From: Stachybotrys elegans
Lineage: Eukaryota > Ascomycota > Sordariomycetes > Hypocreales > Stachybotryaceae
NCBI GenBank assembly: GCA_020746835.1
Contig: JAGPNK010000013.1
Coordinates: 1-64,000 of the forward strand
DNA length: 64,000 bases
Reading direction: 5' to 3'
Below are positions 15,240-27,737 of the stretch, piece by piece. Numbering within the stretch: position 1 is the first letter of the stretch; each line of letters begins with the position of its first letter. Position numbers and translations under genes: made by a program. The notes under the pieces were generated by a model. That model was not told where the DNA came from. It saw only the letters and a program-made list of their open reading frames with translations, and did no database searches.

Positions 15240-17251
15240 TCTATTCTCTCGCTATCCCTTTTCATGCGGGGATGCTTGTCGAATACTTCCTAAGCATGTT
15301 TCGTTTCTTGCGTACTCCACTGGCTGAGCGATAATTGTTTGCATGGCGCAAAAGGCCCCTTCTCTCACTTGGCATGGAATTGATCAATAATATTCGGGTA
15401 TAGGCTGAAAGGTTATATTGGGAACTTGGTGTCATTCGGGTCGAAAATGGAGAACAGAAAGGTTGACGGGCACTTAATACTGATTTAGTGGTTATGATAC
15501 CCGGTGAAGGAATTGGAAAAGGGGGGCTTCCAAATAGCACCCGAAAGCGTCAGTTAGCGGTTAGTCCATGAATAATTCAGAAAAACACATTGACAATCTC
15601 ATGGATGCTGGCCACCATCGTGCGAAGTGTGACGGCTATTCCTTGAAAGCCCTAGTATCCCTCCATGGCTACGCTGATCTGTGACGCAAGCCACTGCCGT
15701 GGACGGTGTCAAAAAGTGCGCTGGCTCTCCACGATGGACAAAGCTACAACAGATCAGGGCCTATTAGACGGACGAGTGAGTGCACTACAGCATGGCTGGC
15801 TTCTGCCAACACGTGCCTGGGTAGACAGGCTAACCTGAATCCCGTCTGACCGCGCATCTCTCCGGCCCTAAAAGCACTGCCACGGCTAGTTAGTAGACAA
15901 ATCCAGCTTGCCTTGGGGGATGGTGTGGGGAGATCCTCCCATGAGTGCCTGTATGCACTGACAATCCGCCCCAAAGAAGAATCCAGGAGGGGATTCCAGT
16001 GGACGATGGCGATAGCCCTCCTTTCCTCCATCCGCCGTGAAGGTCACTGGGGACTTTTGGGCCATTCTGCCACCCGGCTGTGCGGCATGCGGCGTGAAGT
16101 CACACCCTCGAGGAGGAGGATGAAAAGGGAGGGCATGGAGGTGTCGAGTGGAGATGGATGAAGGCGTAGCTCGTCGCGGACCTACCTAAGACAGATAGCA
16201 CGGCAGAAGTAGCGGCGTGGAGGCCGAACATGGATGATCCTACGCGTACTGGTCCTATTACTCTTCTGGGATACGTGCGTCTCGGGGCGTCTTGGGGGCG
16301 TCTTGGGGCGTCTCGGGCGTGTGAGACCGGCACACACATTGGCGAGAGCGTTCCTGCTTAGCCGTGACCTTTGGCGCCGCCCATCCATCAGTGGCTTGCG
16401 GACCGTGTGGTCGTGCTCAGCAGTTCCCATACCAAGGCCGAAAAAGCCGAGGCAGATCACATAATCACAAAAGGGGGCGACGAGGAGAAACCGAGGAAGT
16501 GCTGCAGGTACGAGAGTCGAGTCGTCTTGATGCACCATTGCCGATGATCTCTTGAGGCCTGATAGCAGTGGGAGATTGTTTCTATTGCTTTCAGATAGCA
16601 ATTGTAGATTGCGGTTATGCTCATTCTTCCCCTCACCCCCTTTCCCCCCTCTCCCTCCTGATGGGCGACGATCTGGCGATGGCAAGAACAAGTATGAAAT
16701 GGAGCGTCTACCCTGGGAAGGAGAGTGGGATTTCGCATGCAGCTGAGCGATGAATACAGCACCCACGCTATGTGGCTTATGGCCGACACTGATTCAAGCC
16801 AAGGAGGTTTCCTGGTAGTTAGCCATCTTGATATCATCATGCCAAGGTTTGCGGGTTGCTCGATCGGGGTGGGAAGTTGGCGCAGCCTCCCTCCTGCTGT
16901 GTAGGGGGGCAACAAAAGCCATCTCCTCGAAGCTGAGGAAGAATAAAGCTGACCACCATGGCCAGGCAACTGAGCGCCCAGTTGACGGCTGGGTTGGACG
17001 CGGTGCAAATGCCGTGAGCGTCGCCAAGTGCCGGACCACCGATGGCCATAGCTTGGCTCTTTTTTGACAGCCCACCGTAAACATGATCTAAAGATGGCCA
17101 TGGCATTTGCATTTGGGTAGGTGGAGGCTTGGAGGGTGGTATTCTTTCTGTTGCTCGGGGCTGATTGAGTCATACTCAATCCAGTCGGTCTTGTCCCCTT
17201 CTAATCCGTCCCCATTTGTGTCCCCTCCCCCCTCTCTCTCTCCCTGTTCTG

Positions 17252-17273
17252 CTTCTTCTTCTTCTTCTTCTTC
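17252..17273 (+). repeat. CTT trinucleotide microsatellite
   Basis: About seven consecutive CTT units followed by TTCTTG, within a longer pyrimidine-rich tract starting near 17195. Intergenic. Confidence 0.8.
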
Positions 17274-17570
17274 TTTCTTGCTACGTAGCTAGAGAGATGG
17301 TCCTTGGTCCAGAGACCCGAGTCCGTAGCAAGAGGGGGGTTGATATATCACAATGCGTCTTCCCGTTCCCCCACCTGCCAAGGCCAAGGAGCAAGGAACA
17401 AGAGAAAGAAAGAAAAAGAAATTCCAGGCTGGAGCAAATGCTCCTCATCTTGGGCCGGCAGGCGTCCAGGGCCAGGCAGATGAATATGTCTCCGAATGGC
17501 TGGCCGAAGCTAGGGACTTGAAGTGGTGATGTTGTCTGCACCCAGCAGTGAGACAAAGGCCAGGCGCCCT

Positions 17571-17605
17571 CGCCTACCGCCTACCGCCTACCGTCTACCG
17601 CCTAC
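17571..17605 (+). repeat. 7-bp tandem repeat CGCCTAC, five copies
   Basis: Five consecutive heptamers, four CGCCTAC and one CGTCTAC in the fourth position, followed by a partial CGTACC. Intergenic. Confidence 0.9.
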
Positions 17606-18177
17606 CGTACCTTGGTACCAGCACCCGACGGCAGAGTACCCTGTGGACACGGATCTCGATCAATGATCATTGACAGGGATCTCGAACCCAATCACCGGAT
17701 CGACCGCGGGCCAGGACTTGGGCTGTCCAGCGGACTGGAGACCTGCAAGGGGGGGCGCGCTCTGTACCCTTTCGCACTTGTCCCTCTTGAGGCACCCGGG
17801 GTGACGACCTACGTACAGATCTACTGTGGCCTTTGCTCACGTTTAATTATGAGGTACGGGATACCCTGTTAGCCCGTTTATACTCCGAGATGCATGCCTG
17901 CCTGTCTGTTTCCCCCTCCATACATCATCATGTGGCAACCTTCCAGCCTTGTCTCTCTGCACCTTACCCTAAGAGGTTACCAATTTCGAACGCCTTGCTG
18001 TTGGATCAGAGCCAAGCCATCATGAATGACAGCGAGCCGGGAATCTGCAGGGGTACCTCTTCGGAAGGGAGACTTCCCGTGCTGGGCGGTTACCGACTAG
18101 CCATGCCACGGACAAATCTGCATCCGAGGATGGCAGCCACTGTCTCTACGGTTTGGTAGGCGCTCACGATAGTGCCT

Positions 18178-18201
18178 GCCGCCGCCGCCGCCGCCGCCGC
18201 C
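18178..18201 (+). repeat. GCC trinucleotide microsatellite
   Basis: Eight consecutive GCC units in non-coding DNA. No long conserved frame encloses them. Confidence 0.85.
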
Positions 18202-18768
18202 TACACAGTACCTGCCTGCCCCCGGAGGTTTGCTGCAAATTGGATGCCTCTCGGCCTTCTCTTGCCTTGGCAGCTTAGGCGCCTCGGCCTGCCTAATCTG
18301 TTAGTCCCTGTAGGTCGGTCGGCAGGTAACAGGCGGGTGTTGGGTTGGGGCAGGTGCCCAGTGTGCCTCGGTTTGCCCTTTTCCCCCCCCTTTGCTCTCG
18401 CTTTTATTGCACGCGTGCGTATACTTGTATTTCACTAGGCCTGCTGTCTCGTTTTATCCATCAGCCCTCGTCGGTCAGATATGTTTCATGTTTGGCATCA
18501 CTAACGCGTCTCGTCGGGTTGAGGACGGCTTGGTGATCAAGCAACCCCACATTGATCTTCATTTGCGTCTCACGGACTCGACACCATCGACCTCCATTCC
18601 ATCATACCGTCATCGTTGTCATTCATCCTCAGGTAGCTCTTGGCAATGATTCATGTTGGCGCCTTTTGCCTGACCCGGCCGCAATTCGTCGGCGGCGGCC
18701 ATGGTCGTGGCACCGGTGGATCTATTCGGCCTTTTGGCGACCTCAGTTGACTTCGTCTGTCGTCGCAT

Positions 18769-18815
18769 CGGCTCTCGCTCTCGCCCTCGCCCTGGCCATG
18801 GCCATGGCCATGGGC
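18769..18815 (+). repeat. Imperfect 6-bp repeats
   Basis: Short tandem hexamers of CTCGCC type pass into three GGCCAT-type units (CTGGCCATGGCCATGGCCAT). This explains the repetitive Ala-Leu and Ala-Met frames seen here, which are not evidence of a protein. Confidence 0.75.
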
Positions 18816-20299
18816 ATCTCGTCCATGTCACCATCCCACGCGCGCGCGTGGAGAATTCTTCCCGTTAAACACCTTCGCCCACTGATCTAGGGAATAGATC
18901 ACCGTTGCAACCGTTTGAGCCTGGCCTCATACGGCCATGCCATTGGCATTTTAGGCAAGGCGGGAGAGCCCAACCCAGAGGTGAGTTGGCTACCAGAACT
19001 CGACGTGGCTCCTCAATACTGCATTTGGCAAGGTGTGCGTCATCGCAGTCGGCCCTCGTTCAGCTGAGCTGAGAGAATAGGCCGCGTCACGTACATACAC
19101 CCCTCCCCGGAGCTGAAACGGCTTCGCGGTACTGCTTCTAGTCACTGGGTTGGCCCGGACTAGCAGCACCGTTGGACCCCGGCTTCAGTTTGGGACGGCG
19201 CATTAGGCGGGTATTGAAGATCTTACCGTTCCCAGTCTGCATCATGCACCGTCGATCATCCTGCAGTTCCCAGGGCGGATCCTTCCCACACCCGCCTCGC
19301 CGTCACCCATCACCCACCACCGTCAGCCCGCCCGTCCATTCAGTCGACCCCGAAATCCCTCGGGATGGCGTATGTACGTACCATGTACGTACACAGGGCA
19401 TCATACAGGCAAGTTCACTCATAGTCTGAAGCCACACCCCTTCCATCGCTAATCTCATGTGGGAGTAGCGCATTGGTGCGTGTCCAGCTATGTACGCACC
19501 TGACGACGCCCACTCTACGTCCCACCCCTTTGCCAGCCGCACAGCACAGGTGCCCCGCCTCTCCAGGACATGGGAAGTACCACCTTGGCTGAGATTCGCG
19601 GCAAGACTGGACTTATCACAGAACTGCGAGACCCGAATGGGCGAGACATATTGAAAATAAATTCACTTTGGCGTGTACATGATGGCAGGCATTCTACCCC
19701 CGTGTCCCTCTTTGCTGTTCCTGGTCTATGACATTGTCCCAACGGTCGCCAACGCCCTGCACCTGCATGCCGGGCTAAACACAAGTTCCTACCCACATCC
19801 GGTATACCGTCCCGTTGGGTCGAGCATGAACCCGAATCATGAGTAGATCGCCGACCTACCGGAGACTTGATGGGGTGGCAGGGGCAATGACAACATGGCG
19901 GACCGGCAGTTGTTTGGAGCCCCTCCTCAACGGCTGGGCGATAATTGTCCTCATGGCACCTACCAACCGCCCTCGCCTGCCGTGGAAGGACATTGGCGAG
20001 GAGAGCCAAAATATTGCAAGACCCGTACTGTCCCCAGCTAGAGCTCGATTTCTCGGTTGGTAGCATCAGTTCAACTCTGTCCATCTCCGTTCTGTTTGCC
20101 GGGTTGGCTGGATCCATAACTGCTGGGGTCGGACTTGTGGGTGATTCTTGTGTTACCAGTCCCCTGCTTCTGCCGTTCTCTTGGATCCCGAAAATTTTCG
20201 GGCGCCGTTGGAAAATTCTCCCTTCCAGCACCCCCTCCACCATGTTTGTTCCCTTGTTCTTCTACCTCTCCGTCTACTACATGTATATTCGTACACCTA

Positions 20300-20314
20300 C
20301 CCCCCCCCCCCCCC
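20300..20314. repeat. 15-base poly-C run
   Basis: An uninterrupted run of about 15 C residues in intergenic DNA, preceded by CACCTAC. Confidence 0.85.
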
Positions 20315-21758
20315 GGCTAGTCGCGTCCAGGGTTCCACAGACACCTGAAGCGGGCCGCGATCAGCCACACCCCTCTCCTGTGCCGTGTGTATTTCAGCAC
20401 AGGCACAGCAGTGCATCATTTGTGCGTAAGTAATAATTGTTTTATTATTGAGAATGTTTCGACCGGGAGCGGGTATGCCCTTCTCCACAGCACATCTATA
20501 GACAACTTAGATGAAACCTACCAGGGCCCGAGATGGTTGCAAGATCGGGGTTGATGACAGAAATCGTTGGAGCCAACATCCCACCCTCCTCCATTGACAG
20601 TGTATAGGGTAGGATGGCTCAATAGGAACCTGGGAAAAGGAGAAGGCTGTCTTTGCAACCTTTATTGTGATGGTTCCCTAGAATGCCCCCCTTTCAGCCA
20701 GCAAGCTAGGCTAGACCCTCGACCACTGTTGCTTCTCCTCCCGTGACACGATGAAGGCATTCATGCGTCGTCTCTGCACGTCCAGCCCAACTGTGCTCAG
20801 CCCGCAGCCTGTAGCCCCCTCCCCCAACACGTAACCCACACAAGCTCATTTCCCAGTGCTCGAGACGCAAATTTCTCTGGAACATCCTTGCAAATTAATT
20901 AGAGTACTACTACACCTTATCCAGGTCGGCAGTGGCGAGACGGCCCCGGGCCCAATTCTCAGCACAGGCTGTGTTCGGCATGGGTGACGGATGTCGACAC
21001 AACAAAAGCCAAACCGGGGATCTGGGTTCATCTATCCTCGCTTATCTAGTATCCAGGGGAATCCCTCCACACACCAGAACCAACCCCCTTGGTTTATCGT
21101 ATGTTTATGCTGTGGTTTCCTCACACCCTGCACCGACCGTCAGATTGTCCTGTAACACCATATGTTTCATAGGCTGAATACGCATGTTTGTCGAGAGACC
21201 AGGATAGGGGGCAGCCAGTAAACAATGGTAAGGGCCATGGCAGCATTCAAGTCCGCGGAGTTGCAGGCTTGGGATAGCCCTGCCATCCAGGGTCGCTGGT
21301 ATAAAGCCTGGTTTGTGTATCTTGTACAACAGCCGCACCGCTTGGCTGTTGTGTCGACGATCAAATCTAAATGATGTGTTCTTGGCTTTGAGGCGATGCG
21401 ACATCCAGGCGTGCGGCCAGTTGGGGCCCGTGGTCGTAAACCACAAGACTTTGGCAGGGGATTTGACAAAGCACGCGGACCCAAATACAGGCATCATAGC
21501 ATCAAAGTACATGCGTAAATCATCTTCAATTGCTATTCCTACTGGCCTGGAAGTTGAGTATCCAGTTTTTGCTGTCCATTTTGGTCCCATCATGACATCC
21601 CGTATATTCGCCGAGTTTCTCAGTAAAGAGAAACGAAAAATGAAGACAAAAGGAAAAGAAATTCACATACGGGAACTCGTTCCATCCCCTCTTTATCTGA
21701 ACACAATGTTGAGAAAGTCGCCACGCTACATGAGCTGCACCTGTCCGGCCTACCAGAC

Positions 21759-23691
21759 CTAGTACAGAACTCTCGTCAAAACACGCGCTAGATAACTGTG
21801 TCAGTGGCATAATGATGTACTCGGGTTGTGGTGACACCTACAGCTCAGGCCTTCCAAGCTTTCGTATATGTCCTTGATCTCCTCGAAGCGTACGTTGCTG
21901 ATGTCGGCCATGAGATACGCCAGCTACCAAATATCAGTATGCCGATGTGGAAGACGTATGTCAAGTTCACTCACATCGCCCTTGCTATCGCTGATCTGCT
22001 TGTCGACGTTGTGGTCGCCAAGGATCTCGTTCACTAAACGATGTTGTTAGCAAGGTCACCCTTGGTGTTAACGGAGAAGTTGCAACATACCTTTGCGAAG
22101 AACACCGGGGACGTTTCGGTGGATGTAAATGACCTGTGGATGGTATGAGTCATTTGTCATGTCAAGGCTTGATCGTACGGTTGCTTACTCTTGCATGGTT
22201 TGGCTCGTCGAGCGTCAGCGAACGAAGTTGGACTTCAGGCAGGTTGACACTTCCCAGTGTCACGCCCTGGTTGATGTATCGAGCAAGCGCATCACCGACT
22301 ATATCCCACGTCTTAGCAATCCGAGGCGCCGTGTAATGGCAGATTCTGGCACATACCTTCAACGCCAATAGCCCGCTGGGCCTCCTCGGTGCTTCCACCG
22401 ATATGAGGGGTAAGGATGATGTTGTTCAGGCTGCGCAGCTCCTCGGCCCATTGGTTCAAGCTGTTGGTAAAGTAGTCACCGTTGGCAGCAGGCTCGTTGG
22501 GGTACACATCAAGGGCAGCTCCGGCAACAACACCTGTTCGCATGGCCTTGACGAGAGCAGGGATATCGACTACTGCTCCACGGCTTGCATTGATGAGATA
22601 AGAACCAGTCTTCATCTGCTGGAACTGGGTTGTTGAGATCATGTTGCGTGTCTCGGGAAGATCTGGGACATGGAGAGTGACAAAGTCGGCTTCACCGAGA
22701 AGGCTCTCCAGGGTAGGCACTTGGCGGGCCGTTCCAAGAGCCATGAGAGTGACGACATCATAGTAAATGACGTTCATACCCATCGCCTCTGCCAGAACCG
22801 AGAGTTGGGATCCAATATGACCGTAACCGACGATTCCTGTGGGTATGCGTCAGTAACTCGTGCACCTTGGAGTCTCATTGTTGCCGGAGGCCGTGAGATG
22901 GTGTCTTCCTGATGGGATAGAAAACTCCAATACTGGGTTAGGCTCATTGTCACGTACCAAGGGTCTTGCCACGGATCTCCCAGCACTTTGAGCTGACCTT
23001 GTTCCAGGTTCCACGGTGCATCTCGTTGGAGCGGTCGCCAAGCTGACGTGCAAGGCTGATGATCTCGGCAATTACGAGCTCGGCAACACTTCTCGAGTTT
23101 GCGAAAGGCGAGTTAAAAACGGCAATTCCATGGTGGGCAGCGTAGTCGAGATCTACTTGGTTGGTGCCGATACAGAAGCAACCAATGACGAGGAGGTTCT
23201 TGGCCTCACTCAGAACACGCTCATTGAGCTTGGTCTTTGATCGAATACCGATGACATGAACATCACTATTCAAGAATTAGGACGAGAGTACGGAGCCGGG
23301 GGATGGCATGACACAAGATTCTGCCAGCAAAGTGCATGCCGCCACAAGGCAGACATGCATGGCACAGTGTCTGTACTAACCGAATCTTCTCGATCAATTG
23401 GTCCTCAGGCAGGGACGTCTTGAGGGCCTCGACTTGGTAGCCCTGGTTTCTAAGAATGTCCTGACCAGTCTGGTTGACGTTCTCGAGCAGCAAGATCTTG
23501 ATGTCCTGGGTTGCAAAGGGCTTGAGCTGCTTGGGGGCGGCACGATTGGCCAATGCCAGCGACCCGCCAATGCTGGAGGGGGAGAAAGCCGTTGAGGGCG
23601 AGGTTGAGAAATTAGCGGAAGTGCCCAGACTGTGCGACACAGCCCGTTGGCCAGGGGCAAGGTGAGTCTGGATATCCTGTGCTGGGGTCAT
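21759..23691 (-). CDS. SER33: D-3-phosphoglycerate dehydrogenase
   Basis: First step of serine synthesis: 3-phosphoglycerate to 3-phosphohydroxypyruvate with NAD. Eight exons on the minus strand: 23691-23381, 23265-22958, 22836-22357, 22298-22189, 22134-22092, 22033-21975, 21923-21842 and 21787-21759. They join in frame to 473 residues (yeast Ser3/Ser33 about 469). The substrate-domain segment GIRSKTKLNE comes first, then GCFCIGTNQVDLDYAA, then the Rossmann motif GYGHIGSQ. Catalytic-type residues are the Arg of NASRGAVVD, the Glu of YPNEP and the His of TPHIGGST. The C-terminal ACT domain begins YIHRNVPGVLRKVNEILGDH and ends SSRVLTRVLY. Such a domain usually carries serine feedback control. 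The last exon was placed because reading through at 21841 would replace the conserved VLTRVLY end with unrelated sequence. Confidence 0.95.
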
Positions 23692-24877
23692 GGTGAGACA
23701 CGATGTTTGGTTGGGCGGCGGAAACGTGGCTGATGTGGAAGAGGGAGAGAGAGAAATAGGTAGAGTTGCGATGGAAAACTACAAAGTCGGATAAAGCCAG
23801 ACAAGGTAGCGAGAAACAGCTGTCAAACTTGCTCAAAGCATGAGTGGCCCGTTCTAATAACTTTCCGGCCTTAGTCATGTATGTACCTATCACTGCGATT
23901 GAGTCACAAAATTCCCCCAAGCGTTTTTTTTTTTTTTTCCTTCCTCTCCGATATGTGCTATAGCGGCATAAAGGCGGCAGCCGGTATGGATGGAGCAAGT
24001 AGGGCATGTTCTGACGCCACCATCGTGTTTCAATAGTGACAAATAGGGAAAGGCAAGATGGAGATTACTGGGCGTTCTGGCTACTAATTGCTCATGGGCG
24101 TCCCGGGATGTCGTGATTCATTTCTAGTGCCGGACTTGGAGGGGCAACGAGGGGCAATATTTGAGAAAAAGCTGGACGTCACCAGCAAGGCACCTGCTTC
24201 AGTACCACCTACCCTATTCAGGCATATCCAGGAAACTCTTTTCTCCCAAACAACATGCACACACATATTGCGCGTTGCCACATTGGCACTGAGAGCAGCG
24301 CAAGGTAGCTTCCGTTGCTGCAGACTGGCGGGGTGGAGGAACCGCGTAACTGCATTGCACACTTTCCATTTGTACATTCCGGCTCCCGGTCACTGAAGCA
24401 TACGAATTAGCGGCTCCGAAGTCGCTCCTCGGGCTCCGACACCCGCTCAGGCTGCTGTCATCCCACTTCATCGCACAGATGGCTTGCCATGACTGGGAGA
24501 ACTTGCTTTGATGTGCTTCTGGGCCCCGTATGTACTCGATAGGGCCATCGGCTGACATCTCCTTCTCTGAGGGAGGCCACGGACAAAATGTGGTTAATTG
24601 ATAAACAGGGCAACATCATAGCTTTGATCACGACGCTCAGTTCATGGATCAGCAGATGCCACAAGGTAGGGGTCACATTTCACCCATCGCTGTTCGCCAT
24701 TTCAACAAACTGCCAATTATGTATCTTCATCTGGATGCCAGACTTGATAGGATACCAAGCCTCTACCTGTTTGGCAGACATACACCATAGCCAGGATTGT
24801 CCGTAGTGCTGAATTCGTTCATAAACTCATTGCTGGTGCAGATATGGACCATTGGCAAGAAGCCCAGTCACCTCAGT
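23692..24877. other. Intergenic region upstream of the PGDH gene
   Basis: Contains the promoter side of phosphoglycerate dehydrogenase (minus strand), with a 15-T run at 23924-23938, and the 3' flank of the coiled-coil gene. Short frames at 24.1-24.7 kb overlap on both strands and are unsupported. Confidence 0.55.
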
Positions 24878-25846
24878 CTATCCAGCTCTGTACCGGCTCT
24901 GTACCGACTCCTTTCGTATTCCACCAGACTGGCAGAAGGACATACGCTTTGATCGAACAGAAGGTTCAGCCCGGGGTGCTGTGCCTTTTAAGTCGCTATT
25001 AACATCCCGCCAATTAGTTAAATACTGAGGGGAGGAGAGTCAGCTGATTGGACGTACGTGACCGCTGATGTCTTCATCCCTAGAGACAATTTGCAACTCT
25101 TCCAGGTGAACTAAACCGCGATTATCTGTATTCTGTCAGTTTCGTATACCAAAAGACCTGTGATGAGTGAACATCACGAAAGGAAACCCACCATCGGCTT
25201 CCTCTTCTTCTTCCGTCGATCTATCACCTCTTCTTCTGATCAAGCTCCCGGATCTCGCAATCATAACTGCCTGTAGACCACCTTGAGACCCCGTGTGAAT
25301 GATCTTCTCCAGTCGCTTGATCTCAGCCCGGTAAGTTTCCTCTTCACGAGCCCAAGACATGCGCAACCCCGTGGCTCTCTCCTTCTCATCATGACGGTCG
25401 ACCGATTGTTCAGCCATCTGCCGCTCGGCCTCCATCAGACGGTTCTTTAAACTACAGTAGCCCTCTATAAGATGCAACACGTGCGAATTATACTCTCGTG
25501 GTATAGGGTCACTTGCCGACCTGGTCATCATGACGGTACGCAGTGTCTCGGCCATTTGATCCACGGAGGGGGAGTGCCAAACACGATCGGCCTCATTGAC
25601 CCGGAGATAGTAGGAATCGCTGGTGGTGGTGTCACGATCTTCGGGTTCGGGGCCTTTATCCAACCCGGCAAGACGATTCAGTGGAGTGATAGAGCGGGTG
25701 CTCTTGCCGTCATCGCTGCCATTATTAGTCTGGCTGCTCAAAGTTTTAGGACTGAATTGTACTGCGCACGATGATGCTGCCTTCGCCTCTTGGGTTGCAC
25801 GGCCTCGATGACCAGCAATCGCACGAAACCAACTGCTTTCAGCCAT
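24878..25846 (-). CDS. Unrecognised coiled-coil protein
   Basis: I do not recognise this family. Three exons on the minus strand (25846-25192, 25125-25058, 25024-24878) join in frame to 289 residues. Donors are GTGGGT and GTACGT, acceptors ACAG and TCAG. The start MAESSWFRAIAG is the first ATG of the long frame. Residues 1-100 are polar and probably disordered. A helical, probably coiled-coil segment follows (about 125-200), including HVLHLIEGYCSLKNRLMEAE and a later EETYRAEIKRLEKII. An acidic patch (STEEEEEAD) precedes the first intron. Exon 2 encodes NRGLVHLEELQIVSRDED and exon 3 a basic tail with KGTAPRAEPSVRSKR. No signal peptide or membrane segment is visible. Clean splice joins and frame continuity argue that it is real. 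Confidence 0.72.
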
Positions 25847-26848
25847 CTCGCCAGTCTCCACGACCACAGTCGGCAGCCGCACACAGCCCGCTGCTATGCC
25901 TTGAGCCTCGGCGGCTGATTGTCAAGCGAGACAATGCGGAGAGGGCTTGAATCCCGTTGATGCTTTCTCCCTAGTATGTTGGCACTGATTGGCAGCTAAG
26001 CGAGGTGCTGGTGTAACGAAGGAGAAGAGGTCTTATCACGAAGGATGAATCACTGCTGGGGTAAACAAACGTAGCTGACGTGCCTGCTGAAGTGGCAGTT
26101 TGGAGTAGCTTGAACCTGCCTGCCTGCTGTTTGCTACCAGCCGTAAATCCCACTTGCCATCCTCCACACGGTGCCTTAGCTTTTTACCTGCCGGCCGTTG
26201 CAGCTGGCAAAGCCAGGCACAACTACCTCCCTACTGGTGCTGAAGATATGTTAGTAGTATGCTGAGTCCTCGACATAGTAGCACCCGGATGGGCACCTTC
26301 TTAGAGGCGTTCGAAGCACTACTGATGCTAGACCCTTATAGTACCTGTGCTGTTCTTCTGGAACATGTACTAGGTACTAAGTTCTTGGTCAGTTGTACGA
26401 CACTGACCCGTTTGGGTCCCCCGAACCTGTAGGCCTGCTAGCCGATGAGCATGTTCCGACAAGACAAGCTGTCTTGAACCCAGTCCAGAAAAGCATATGG
26501 GCCTGTCTATGGCTCTTGCGCGAGGCTCTCTCAGGAGATGGTCCATAGCGATGGCCTCTCACTCTGCTTTCCAATGTGTGCTGCCCAATTACTTCACCCG
26601 CCTACACATATCCATCTGACCATTAGCACTCATCTGATCTGTCTTGTTCCTACCGTATTGCCGACTATCGTATAAAGATCACGACTGAGATTGCTCGCAT
26701 GCTGCAGGATGATTGCGGATCTTCGTTATTTCTGAAAATGGCCTGTTTGCATCCAGACAATGTATACACTCTTACATGCAGAGGAAAACGCTGTACGTCC
26801 CAAAGTCTATCACAGACACTCCCACCAGCCTCGTCGCGGATACACCTC
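25847..26848. other. Intergenic region
   Basis: Promoter side of the coiled-coil gene and 3' flank of the NDUFS5-like gene. No supportable gene. Frames here are short and lack motifs. Confidence 0.55.
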
Positions 26849-27287
26849 TTAATTCTGCCCCAAGAGCTTCTTGGACTCCTCTTCCTTGCCCAACAGGCCG
26901 AGGCTTCGTATTTGGTTCGCGCTCGGTGCGTCGTCTCGGGCAGTCGCGGCTTCGCTTCGCGCGTAGGCTTGCTGGAGCGCCAACGCTCGGGCGTGCTGGG
27001 AAAAGGTCAGTATCCTTTGCCGGTCCGACGAGAGCGCTGAGTAGAGTTCTGACCTCCTTCTTGTGATGCAGGCACTCGTAGTAGTCCTCTAGCGCAAAGG
27101 TGCACTTCTTCTTGCCAGAATCATCTTCAGCCGACGTGTTGACGACGTAGCAGGCCATAACCTCCTGCCAGAAGGGAAAGCAGCGGCCGACGCCTGTTTT
27201 GCCACATGCATGGTCAGCTCCCGACAATCGACAGTCTAGGTCTCATTTTGAGCACATGCCTCCGTGCAAGCCGTATCCCGAGGCCAT
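26849..27287 (-). CDS. Mitochondrial complex I subunit, NDUFS5 / 15 kDa type
   Basis: Accessory subunit of NADH:ubiquinone oxidoreductase on the intermembrane-space side. Three exons (27287-27260, 27193-27054, 26995-26849) give 104 residues. The protein starts MASGYGLHGGVGRCFPFWQE. It has the twin CX9C signature: C14 and C24 in CFPFWQEVMAC, C40 and C50 in CTFALEDYYEC. This implies import and folding by the Mia40 route. A basic HHKKE follows, then an Ala/Arg-rich helix and the end SKKLLGQN. Intron 1 appears to be GC-AG: exon 1 stops at GGAG, followed by GCATGT. No GT donor nearby keeps the frame. The first exon is nine codons plus one base, so simple ORF calling misses the real start. The gene is divergent from SEC39, with 450 bases between the starts. 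Confidence 0.88.
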
Positions 27288-27737
27288 TGTGGATCAATTG
27301 GTGTTGATGATGATGTTCAATCGCTTCGTCTTTCGAGGTGCGTCGTCAAAATGTCTAGATGCTGAGTGGTTGAACTGTTCCTGGATGGGAACTGACTAGA
27401 GGCCCCATAACAGCACTACATCAGCCAATAGTGGGCTAGCTTCAGAGCATCAGGTCTCTTCTGCTAAGACTTGGCGTGATTTTGTGATTAGCTAATACAA
27501 CCTTGTAACTACATACAGCTGGTTAAATGCAACATGCCAAGCCATATTGCATCCAATGCGTGGATAGCCCAAGGTGTAGCGCAATGACGAAATGGTATCG
27601 TGTCCTGGACAGGCGCATACAAGTCCGACTTACAAGCGGCTCACGCTTTTGTAACAGCCCTAGGTACTGGGCCACAGCCTGGCGCCTCGAACAGTAACTA
27701 CAAGAACCTCGGAGGCTCATTGCTCTGAAGGGTGAAA
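27288..27737. promoter_or_regulatory. Divergent promoter region NDUFS5-like / SEC39
   Basis: 450 bases lie between the start codons of two divergent genes and must hold both promoters and leaders. No specific element was identified. Confidence 0.55.

Larger units (their letters stand above)
15240..21758. other. 6.5 kb gene-free region
   Basis: This is the longest stretch without a supportable gene. Frames up to 240 codons exist on the minus strand (16457-17179), but they are low in complexity, overlap frames on the other strand and show no family motif. The region holds several simple repeats, listed separately, and several pyrimidine-rich tracts. It lies between the 3' end of flbD and the 3' end of phosphoglycerate dehydrogenase, which converge on it. 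Long UTRs, a non-coding RNA or a small spliced gene cannot be excluded. Confidence 0.5.

Noticed and set aside
16457..17179. Minus-strand 240-codon frame in the 6.5 kb gap
   Set aside because: Overlapped by frames on the other strand, patchy composition, no conserved motif or domain, no convincing exons joining it.
17670..17700. GGTTCGA-like word on the minus strand suggesting a tRNA B box
   Set aside because: The flanks do not pair as a T-arm and no A box lies at the right distance.
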